DNA of 64,000 nucleotides, taken from NCBI GenBank assembly GCA_030247575.1, contig JAOTRV010000018.1:19907-83906 (forward strand). Direction: 5' to 3'. Shown here in pieces: positions 57,701-64,000 of this stretch. This stretch comes from Sulfuritalea sp. Lineage in GTDB: Bacteria > Pseudomonadota > Gammaproteobacteria > Burkholderiales > Rhodocyclaceae. Every line of letters starts with the position of its first letter. Positions within the stretch are counted from its first letter, which is position 1. A program made the position numbers and the translations under genes. The notes under the pieces are model-generated. The model worked only from the letters and a program-made list of their open reading frames with translations, searched no databases and was not told where the DNA came from.

Positions 57701-60700
57701 TCGGCGTCAGCGCACCCACGGACTCCCATGTAGTGTTGAATATCTGCGTCAGCGAATTGACCGTGGTCAAAGTCGGCGCGTCGGCCACGGCGGTCACGTT
57801 CAGCGTGGCCACCGTACTGCTGCTGTCGTTTGCCGCGTTGTCGGTGGCGAAGAAATTGAAGCTTGTGCTGCCGGCCCAATGGGTATTCGGCCGGAAATAC
57901 AGTGTCAGGCTGTCGGCAGTAGCAGCATAGGGCGTACCGGTTGCCAGGGCCTGCGTCATTCCCGCATCGGTGTACAGCGTGCCGTTGGCAGGCAGGCTGC
58001 TGACGGTGAAGCTGCTGACCGTTCCATTCGGATCGACGGCATTCAGGGTGATCGGAATGCCGGCGACGGCATCTTCGCTGTCCGTGGCGCTCGCTGCCGC
58101 GGCAATCGGGGCGCCCGAAGTGACGACATTGACCGTCGCGTTCGCCGTGTTACTGACCAGGGCGCCGTCGGTGACCGTCACCGTGAAATTGCGCGCGGTC
58201 AGACTGGCGGCCGGGTCGGCATTGGTAAAGGTGACCGCCTGCAGCGCCGCCTGGTAGTCCGCGACGCTCGCCGAACCGGATAGCGTGACGACATTACCGG
58301 CAATTGCCGCGCTGATGCCGGACGGCAGAGTACCGGCTGCCAGCACATCGCCGACTTGCACATTGGTCAGGGTGACCGTGGCGCCGCTGAGGTTGGCGCT
58401 ATCCACATCGCTTACCACGTCATCGAGATCGGCAATCCTTACCGCGCTGGAACTTCCACCGGCCCGGATGAAGTAATTCGAGAACCCGGTTCCGGCCGCG
58501 CTGCCATCCAGATCGAGCACCGGCGCATCATTGATGGCCGCGACCGCGACCGTGGATGTTGCCACGCTGCTGTCGTACTCGCCGTCGTTGACCACAATGG
58601 TCAGCGTACGAGGCGTTGTGTCGGGATTTTCCGAGGTGTTGGCATAGGTGATCGCACGCAAGGCGACTCGGTAATCCTCTACCGAGGCGGAACCGGACAG
58701 TGTCAGGATGTTGTTGTTCGGGCCCGACAGGCTGTAAGCGATGCCGGCGGGAATCGAGCCGATCGACAGGACGTCGCCGTCCTTCCAGTTGCTCAGCTTG
58801 ATTGTCGCGCTCGCCAGATTGGTCGCGTCGTCGGTCAGCACCTGATCGGAATCGGTGATCCGCACTGCGGCGCCGTCTTCGGTGAAGGTCGTTGCATAGC
58901 CGGTGCCCGCGACGCTGCCGTCGAGGTCGAGCACCGGAGCATCGTTGACTCCAGCAATATTGAGGATGACCGAGTCCGCATCGGTCAGAGTGCCCCCGGT
59001 CCCGGTATTGCCGTTGTCCGAGGTGACCATGGTCAGAGTCGCGGCGCCGTCGAAGTCAGCCGTCGGAACGTAATTGACGCTAGCACCCAGCGTGGCGTTG
59101 ATCTGCGCAACCGTACCGGTCAGGGTCACCGTGCCGGTGCCGCTGCCGGCGATCGCGGCGCTTCCGCCCGATACCGTCAGGGTGCCGTTGGTGACACTCA
59201 GGGTCACGGTCATGCCGCCGCTGGCGGCATCGACGTCGGAGATCGACAGGCCGGTGATCGGCAGGGTCGTGTCTTCGTTCCCGGCTTGTGCGCCGGGAAC
59301 GACGTTCACCGGTGCATCATTGATCGCCGTTACGGTAACCGTGACGTTGGCCGTTTCGGTGACGCCGCCGCTGGTGACGGTATAGCTGAATGCCGGCACC
59401 GCACCATTGAAGTTGGCGGCCGGCGTAAACACCAGTTGTCCGCCGACCAGCGCCACGGTGCCGTTGGTGACGGCAACCGCCGCCCCGCCGTCGGTGATCG
59501 CCGTGCCGTTGAGCGCCGTGATGACTTTGCCGGCATTCTCGAATGTGTCGTTGCCCAGCACATTGATGGGGGTCGGTGTGTCTTCGTTGATGGTTACCGT
59601 GTTTGCAACGATGTCCGCCACCGCCCCCAGCGTGATGGTTACCGTATCCACGTCGATCAGGGTACCGCCCGCACCGGTGTTGCCGTTGTCCGAGGCGGTC
59701 ATGGTCAGCGTCGCCGCCCCATTGAAGTCCTGGGTGGGGACGTAATTGACCGTCGCCGCCAGCGTGGCGTTGATCTGCGCCACCGTGCCGGTCAGGGTCA
59801 CGGTGCCGGTGCCGGTGCCGTCGATGGTGGCCGTGCCGCCGGACACCGTCAGGGTGCCGTTGGTGACGGCCAGTGTCACCGTCATGCCGCTGGCGCCGGC
59901 ATCGACGTCGGCAATCGACAGCCCGGTGATCGCCTTGGTGCTGTCTTCGGTTCCCGTCTGCGCGCCCGGCACGGTGTTCACCGGTGCGTCGTTGACGGCG
60001 GCGACCGTGATCGTGCCGGTGGCGGTATTGCTCAGGTTGCCCGCGTTATCCAGCGCCCGATAGGAGAACGTCGGCGCACCGCTGTAGTTTGCATTGGGCT
60101 TGAAGTACAGCGTCAGGCTTTGCGTCTGCTGTGCCGTCACGGCGATGTTTGCATTGAGTACCACCGCCGTCGTCATCGCTGCATCGGTGTACAACGTGCC
60201 ATTGGCCGGCAAGACGGTAATCCTGAAGTTATTGATGGTTCCGTTCGGGTCGCTTGCGGTCAGCACCACCGGGATGCCGGCAGGATCGTCCTCGTTGCCG
60301 GTGGCGCTTGCGTTCTGCGCAACCGGTGTAGTGGTGGCATTTGAAATCGTGATATTCGTCACTGCCGAAGCACTCGACGATGTGCCGTCGTTGACCGTCA
60401 CCGTGATCGTGCGCGAGCTGGTCTGGTTGCGTGTAGTGGCGAAGGTAACGGCATGGAGCGCCGCTTGCCATTGCGCCAGGGTCGCCGTGCCCCCTGCCGA
60501 GGTGAGGGTCATCAGCCCGGTCGTCCCGTTGTAACTCCCGGCAATGTTGCCCATGGTCGCCGGTACGTTCGTGAAAGCGAGAGAATCATTTGCTGACCGG
60601 AACCCTCCGCCAATTTGCAAGGTGGCGCTTGCAAGCGTGGTGTGGTCGGGATCCGTAACCAGCGTATCAATATCCGCGACAGCCACGGGTATGTCGATGC

Positions 60701-63700
60701 CGTTGTAGAAATAGGTTGTCGCATAACCTGTTCCCGTCGCGCTGCCATCGAGGTCCACCACCGGCGCATCATTGACCGGGTTGACATTCACGGTCGAAGT
60801 AATCGACAGCGCCGTCGTATCCACGCCAGGTGCCGTGCCGCCATCATCGACTATTTGTGTCAGGGTAAAGACGCGGTTGCCGTTGGTCGGGTTGTCGATG
60901 CTGGTGTTCTGGTAGGTAATGCCGTTGACCAGCGTCTGCGCTGCAGCGTTGCCGAGGGCGCCGCCGCTCAACGTCACGGTCGCCGTCCCTGCGGCAATGC
61001 TCACGTTGTAGCTCAGGCCGTTGGTCGCGGTGATGCCCGATGAATCAGCCTCCAGCGTGATGGCGGTGCCATCGACCATAATCCTCTCGCTGGCGCCGTC
61101 GAGCAGGCCACCGACGGTGAAAGTCAGGCCGGCAATGGTCTGCCCGGCCTCGACCGCACTCGCAGCAGCACCGCTGAACACGGAAACCGCCGCCGCCTGC
61201 GTCGAGCCGGCACCTTCGGTGAAGGTCGGATTCAAAGCGGTGGCGGTGAGGGTCGGCGCATCATTGACCGGCGTGATGTTGATGTCGATGCTGTCGACGT
61301 CGGTCAGCGTGCCGCCCGTGCCGGTGTTGCCGCCGTCGCTGGTGGTCATGGTCAGCACCACGGTGCCGTTGGCATTGGTCGCCGGGACATAGGTGGGCTG
61401 GTTGGCGGCATTGCCCAGGTAAGTGTTGATGTTGGCCAGCGTGCCGCTCAGTTGCACGCTGCCGGTGCCCGAACCGGTCACCGTTACGCCGCCAGCGCTC
61501 GCCGCCGTGATCGTGCCGCTGCCCACCGCCAGGGTTACCGTGGTGGTGCCCGCGGCGACATCGACGTCGGCGATCGAGAGTCCGCTGAGCTTGAACGAGG
61601 TGTCTTCGCTGGTCGTGTAGCTTCCCGGCAGGGTGTTCACCGGCGCGTCATTGACCGCCGTAACCGTGATACCGACGGTATCGACGTCAGTCAGTACGTT
61701 GCCGGCACCGACGTTGCCGTTGTCGCTGGTGGTCATGGTCAGCGTCGCCGCGCCGTTGAAGTTCGCAGTGGGCACGTAATTCACCGTGGCCGCCAGCGTG
61801 GCGTTGATCTGCGCTGTCGTCCCGGTCAGGGTCACCGTGTTGGTGCCGCTACCGGCGATCGCCGCCGAGCCACCCGCCACCGTCAGCGTGCCGTTGGTAA
61901 CGGCGAGAGTGACGGTCATCGAGCCGATGTTGCCGTCCGACGCATCGGATATCGCCAGGCCGGTGATAGCCTTGACCGTATCCTCATTGGTGGCTTGCGC
62001 TGCCGGCACGGTATTGACCGGCGCATCGTTCACCGGCGTGATGTTGATGGTGATGTTGTCGGTGTCCGTCAGCCCGCTGTTGGTGGTGGTCATGGTCATC
62101 ACCACTGTGCCGGCGGCGTTGCCGGCCGTGGTGTAGCTGACATTGGATCCTGCGATGAAGGCGTTGATGTCGGCCTGGGTTCCCGACAGCACAAGGGTTC
62201 CGCCACCCGTTCCGGTCACCGTGACGCCACCGCCTGCAGTGGCCGTGAAGGTGCCGGCGGGAACGCTCAGGGTTACCGTTGTGGGGACGGACGAGGGACT
62301 ATCGACATCACCGACGCTGATCCCCGTGATCGCGGTCGCCACGTCTTCCGTTACATTGATCGGCAGGGGATAGATGTTGGTCGGCGCATCGTCGACCGCT
62401 GTGATCGAGGTCACGGTGACGGTAGCGGTTTCGGTCGCACCGCCCGACGTCACGGTATAGCTGAATGTGGTCGGAGAAGCACTGTTGTAGTTCAGCGCCG
62501 GCGTGAAAATCAGTTGCCCGCCGGCATTGAGCGCCACCGTACCGGTGCCATTAAGCAGGGTGACGGCCGGGCCTCCGGCAGTGATCGCAATCCCGTCGAC
62601 CGCGGTAACGGTGCGGCCGGCGTTCTCGAAACTGTCGTTGGTCAGAACGTTGATCGTGACCGGCGTGTCTTCCACCGTTGCCGTCGAGTCCGCCGTGATA
62701 TCGACAACGCCGCCCACGTTGATGGTCACCGTGTCGACATCCGTCAAGGCGCCACCGGCCCCGGTGTTGCCGTTGTCCGACGTGGTCATGGTCAGCGTCG
62801 CCGCACCGTAGAAGTCGGTCGTCGGGACGTAAGTCACAGTCGCCGCCAGCGTGGCGTTTATCTGCGCAGCCGTGCCCGTCAGGGTCACGCTGCCGGTGCC
62901 GCTGCCGGCAATCGTCGCCGTGCCGCCGGATACCGTCAGCGTACCGTTGGTGACATCCAGGGTTACGCTCATGCTGCTGCCGGCCGCATCGGCGTCGCTG
63001 ATCGACAACCCGGTAATCGCCTGGGCAGCGTCCTCGGTTCCCGTTTGCGCGCCCGGCACGGGCAGGATATTCACCGGCGCATCATTGACCGCGGCGACGC
63101 TGACGGTGACGATGTTGACCGGGCTGCTCAGTGCGCCGTCGCTGACCACGATGTTCACCGTGCGATCCGTGGTGGTCGGCGTGTCGCTGCTGTCGTTGTA
63201 TTGAATTCCCTGCAGGATCGTCTCGTACGTCGCCTTGGAGGCAGACCCGCTGATCAGCAGGATGCCGGTAGTTGCCGTGTAGCTCACCGTCAAGCCGGCG
63301 CCCGAAGCCGCGGCGGTCGCGCCGGCATCAAGCGACAGCGATTCGACCGCGTTGCCGTCCGGCCGCGCCGTCAGCGTCACAGTCATCGAACTCAGATTCG
63401 CCGAATCGACATCCGAAATGGTTGCCGATGGTGCAATCAGCGCCGCCGTCTGTTCGGTAAAGGCTGCCGCGTTGCTGCTTCCTCCCCCGCCGGCATTCAG
63501 GTCGGTTGTCGGTCCGTCGTTGGTACCGGTGATGGTGAAGCTGAGCGTCGCCGTGCTGGTGGCACCGGCCGTGTCGGCGACGGTGTAGGTGAAGCTTTCG
63601 TTGGCGGTCTGCCCGGCCCCCAGCGTCTGTGCCGTCGCCGTGTCGGCGACGTAGCTGTAGCTGCCGTCGGCATTGAGCGTCAGTGTGCCGTAGGTGCCCG

Positions 63701-64000
63701 TCAGCGGATTGCCCACGCTGCCGCCGGCGATCGCCGAGACGACCTTGGTATCGCCGCTATCGACGTCGGTGTCGTTGACCAGGACCCCGGCAGCGGCATT
63801 CGCCGTGACGGTGGCGTCTTCATTGACAGCCGCCGTGTCGCCAGCGCCTACTGGCGCGTCGTTCGCACCCTGCACCGTGACGGTGAGGGTCGCCGTGCTG
63901 GTGGCGCCCGCCGCATCCTGCATGGTGTAGGTGAAGCTGTCGGTCAGGGTGTCGCCACTGGTCCTCAGCGCCTGCACCGTGGCATTGCTGTTGTCCACGG
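54732..64000 (-). CDS. Giant LapA/RTX-type repeat adhesin (C-terminal ~3,090 residues)
   Basis: The gene runs off the right edge, so the N-terminus (retention module and LapG site) is not seen. From the edge inward are a VCBS repeat and more than ten cadherin/Ig-like repeats joined by VNDAPV-type linkers (64.0-57.7 kb). Then come a DUF642/jelly-roll-like segment (about 57.1-57.7 kb; [11 protein letters not shown]), a Calx-beta domain (about 56.4-56.75 kb) and a LamG/concanavalin-like domain (about 55.65-56.36 kb). RTX nonapeptides ([20 protein letters not shown]) lie near 55.14-55.27 kb, followed by a type I secretion C-terminal module ([12 protein letters not shown] ... [10 protein letters not shown]). 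It should be secreted through the TolC-like protein and held on the surface under LapD/LapG control. Residues are mostly small and acidic, with few Lys and almost no Cys. Confidence 0.95.
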   Translation of the reverse strand, partial: VDNSNATVQALRTSGDTLTDSFTYTMQDAAGATSTATLTVTVQGANDAPVGAGDTAAVNEDATVTANAAAGVLVNDTDVDSGDTKVVSAIAGGSVGNPLTGTYGTLTLNADGSYSYVADTATAQTLGAGQTANESFTYTVADTAGATSTATLSFTITGTNDGPTTDLNAGGGGSSNAAAFTEQTAALIAPSATISDVDSANLSSMTVTLTARPDGNAVESLSLDAGATAAASGAGLTVSYTATTGILLISGSASKATYETILQGIQYNDSSDTPTTTDRTVNIVVSDGALSSPVNIVTVSVAAVNDAPVNILPVPGAQTGTEDAAQAITGLSISDADAAGSSMSVTLDVTNGTLTVSGGTATIAGSGTGSVTLTGTAAQINATLAATVTYVPTTDFYGAATLTMTTSDNGNTGAGGALTDVDTVTINVGGVVDITADSTATVEDTPVTINVLTNDSFENAGRTVTAVDGIAITAGGPAVTLLNGTGTVALNAGGQLIFTPALNYNSASPTTFSYTVTSGGATETATVTVTSITAVDDAPTNIYPLPINVTEDVATAITGISVGDVDSPSSVPTTVTLSVPAGTFTATAGGGVTVTGTGGGTLVLSGTQADINAFIAGSNVSYTTAGNAAGTVVMTMTTTNSGLTDTDNITINITPVNDAPVNTVPAAQATNEDTVKAITGLAISDASDGNIGSMTVTLAVTNGTLTVAGGSAAIAGSGTNTVTLTGTTAQINATLAATVNYVPTANFNGAATLTMTTSDNGNVGAGNVLTDVDTVGITVTAVNDAPVNTLPGSYTTSEDTSFKLSGLSIADVDVAAGTTTVTLAVGSGTITAASAGGVTVTGSGTGSVQLSGTLANINTYLGNAANQPTYVPATNANGTVVLTMTTSDGGNTGTGGTLTDVDSIDINITPVNDAPTLTATALNPTFTEGAGSTQAAAVSVFSGAAASAVEAGQTIAGLTFTVGGLLDGASERIMVDGTAITLEADSSGITATNGLSYNVSIAAGTATVTLSGGALGNAAAQTLVNGITYQNTSIDNPTNGNRVFTLTQIVDDGGTAPGVDTTALSITSTVNVNPVNDAPVVDLDGSATGTGYATTYFYNGIDIPVAVADIDTLVTDPDHTTLASATLQIGGGFRSANDSLAFTNVPATMGNIAGSYNGTTGLMTLTSAGGTATLAQWQAALHAVTFATTRNQTSSRTITVTVNDGTSSSASAVTNITISNATTTPVAQNASATGNEDDPAGIPVVLTASDPNGTINNFRITVLPANGTLYTDAAMTTAVVLNANIAVTAQQTQSLTLYFKPNANYSGAPTFSYRALDNAGNLSNTATGTITVAAVNDAPVNTVPGAQTGTEDSTKAITGLSIADVDAGASGMTVTLAVTNGTLTVSGGTATIDGTGTGTVTLTGTVAQINATLAATVNYVPTQDFNGAATLTMTASDNGNTGAGGTLIDVDTVTITLGAVADIVANTVTINEDTPTPINVLGNDTFENAGKVITALNGTAITDGGAAVAVTNGTVALVGGQLVFTPAANFNGAVPAFSYTVTSGGVTETANVTVTVTAINDAPVNVVPGAQAGNEDTTLPITGLSISDVDAASGGMTVTLSVTNGTLTVSGGSAAIAGSGTGTVTLTGTVAQINATLGASVNYVPTADFDGAATLTMVTSDNGNTGTGGTLTDADSVILNIAGVNDAPVLDLDGSVAGTGYATTFTEDGAAVRITDSDQVLTDDATNLASATIKLSNWKDGDVLSIGSIPAGIAYSLSGPNNNILTLSGSASVEDYRVALRAITYANTSENPDTTPRTLTIVVNDGEYDSSVATSTVAVAAINDAPVLDLDGSAAGTGFSNYFIRAGGSSSAVRIADLDDVVSDVDSANLSGATVTLTNVQVGDVLAAGTLPSGISAAIAGNVVTLSGSASVADYQAALQAVTFTNADPAASLTARNFTVTVTDGALVSNTANATVNVVTSGAPIAAAASATDSEDAVAGIPITLNAVDPNGTVSSFTVSSLPANGTLYTDAGMTQALATGTPYAATADSLTLYFRPNTHWAGSTSFNFFATDNAANDSSSTVATLNVTAVADAPTLTTVNSLTQIFNTTWESVGALTPTANDSNNATHAKGTAAIEGWSLTTPTAAGAGGVADTAGTDQFYFNGDGDQIFNSNTSTLYTAAGMLGSSTGTDGQRVFLHLDNALNAGGYETPAITRTINVTDTSKVYQLALNYAPDAAPTANTGFQVLVDGVVVGTYTSTTSATSSSLVWQAVRTGFNFTTTGSHTIAIRTTSPETGNGVGGYFDDLRLIEAQGAMQDNYLSPSYGTVTRISLAGKITAALVDSDGSETLSVVITNMPGGSRIVNGGTTYSPINGQVTVPYSALATAYLMFPEDYSGRVDLGVNVTATEGSNNSTATNSQTLTFHIFQQGMAAGDPPLLAVVNDTTIVEGDYAVFDIRLGAQLNSDATVVLETTNGTATGADYGTGLQYSVNGGTTWTDYTGAMVIASGKSNILVRATTTIDGSIEGSETFTLKATISSGPTLNSVATGTATILDLDSAPILQVRPVGQWTFDEGFGVPALNEFRGIVGTLSDANTTNGNASPTWVAGHAGTSATALQFDGKGASLSVDPIELNPITQNATVTFWIKTAQNLATDPGQFGGTDIGWNRPSVIGSEQNGAVNDAQWGWIDNAGHIALNVGDTAGAKSTTVIADNNWHFVAMTRNATTGQTQMWVDGVLESTVTAGGLQGTITNVFGIGFTNGVNADFSRRIDNDKYLNAAIDDLRIYSSVLTNEQVRSIREIELNHHDVGIANDGTSFQFDVTARAFDTLVVKGLQSGWVLSDDSGHTATSTGVTNIIDISNWSFDSPLTVTGVTAVQSAMIDITATNGVHQIDQVLNLVSISSAYEGTAAANTFAGTANSDFAFGNLGADTLTGGTGDDRLDGGAGNDSLSGGAGSDYLAGGQGTDVLDGGLGDLATDIFAWKFNDGGAAGAPVTDTVTNFGVAARSAGGDVLELRDLLTGESAGTLLGQDNLADFLHFEKSGADTIVHISTTGGFAADSHAVGAPSATVIGAEDQKILLSGVDLIGTLTTDQQVIQDLLTKGKLNTD
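55139..55270 (-). repeat. RTX calcium-binding nonapeptide array
   Basis: About four to five GGxGxDxLx units in tandem ([36 protein letters not shown]) encode a small calcium beta-roll just before the type I secretion module. Confidence 0.9.
58998..63070 (-). repeat. DNA-level copies of one cadherin-like repeat in the adhesin
   Basis: A module of roughly 280 bp encoding NDAPVN...PGAQ...ED...ITGLSI followed by [16 protein letters not shown] and [16 protein letters not shown] recurs with high DNA similarity near 59.0-59.3, 59.68-60.0, 61.7-62.0 and 62.75-63.07 kb. A more diverged copy lies near 61.3-61.6 kb. Such blocks are prone to recombination and assembly collapse. Confidence 0.75.

Noticed and set aside
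54876-58283. Very long rightward open frame (over 1,100 codons) opposite the adhesin gene, with another at 58356-60344
   Set aside because: Both are shadows of the adhesin's biased codon use. They have no family similarity, no ribosome site and an Arg/Gly/Val-rich composition; the minus frame has clear domain structure.
54732-64000. LapG cleavage site in the adhesin
   Set aside because: In known systems the double-Ala site is in the N-terminal retention module, which lies beyond the right edge. Ala pairs in the visible repeats are not evidence.

Overview
The window is a high-GC bacterial chromosome segment, most likely from a betaproteobacterium. The Rhodocyclales/Sterolibacterium-type group is my inference from gene order and protein style. 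Supporting gene orders are thrS-infC-rpmI-rplT-pheS-pheT-ihfA-merR and surE-pcm-nlpD-rpoS, plus the lysS, gltX, dapA-bamC and MoxR/DUF58/TgpA neighbourhoods. Most of the window is ordinary core genome, flanked by two accessory regions and interrupted by one small integration scar.

Left edge (1-7.6 kb): a defence island read leftwards. It holds hsdM, a DUF4062/ATP-binding/winged-helix protein, a 43-codon ORF whose end resembles the hsdM tail, hsdS, an OLD/TOPRIM nuclease (gajA) and the start of a UvrD-type helicase (gajB). GajA plus GajB is a Gabija-type (class 2 OLD) pair embedded in a type I restriction-modification operon; hsdR is not in the window. A Phd/PIN toxin-antitoxin pair sits between this island and lysS.

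Core block A (7.6-25 kb): lysS-mnmC, a degenerate M48 lipoprotein, gltX and tRNA-Val(CAC). A 1-kb island remnant bounded by a 56-bp direct repeat of the tRNA 3' half follows, with an integrase fragment, an HTH fragment and 21-bp iteron-like repeats. Then come a flavodoxin-like gene, lysC, a small HTH gene, a radical SAM gene, queD, an acyl-CoA synthetase/GST/crotonase operon, tRNA-Ser, a BI-1 family membrane protein, rlmD and small hypotheticals.

Core block B (25-48 kb): an Ala/Pro lipoprotein; dapA-bamC-MBL hydrolase; a histone-deacetylase-like gene; a MoxR-DUF58-TgpA-MltB operon; surE-pcm-nlpD-rpoS; a GNAT/FemAB-like protein; two small proteins; tRNA-Pro; merR-like-ihfA-pheT-pheS; rplT-rpmI-infC-thrS; an NTF2-fold protein; and tRNA-Val(GAC). 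infC starts at a non-AUG (AUC) codon.

Right edge (48-64 kb): a Lap-type surface adhesion locus. It comprises a periplasmic solute-binding protein, a TolC-family outer-membrane protein with an unusual C-terminal NTF2/Cds6-like extension, LapG (periplasmic Cys protease), LapD (degenerate GGDEF-EAL c-di-GMP receptor), a 180-aa unknown protein, and the last 3.1 kb of residues of a giant repeat adhesin ending in RTX repeats and a type I secretion signal. In the known Lap model c-di-GMP-bound LapD sequesters LapG so the adhesin stays on the surface. The adhesin N-terminus with its LapG site, and the ABC/membrane-fusion parts of the secretion system, lie outside the window. The most novel-looking items are the TolC-Cds6 fusion with its co-encoded binding protein, and the hsdM-tail mini-ORF inside the RM/Gabija operon.
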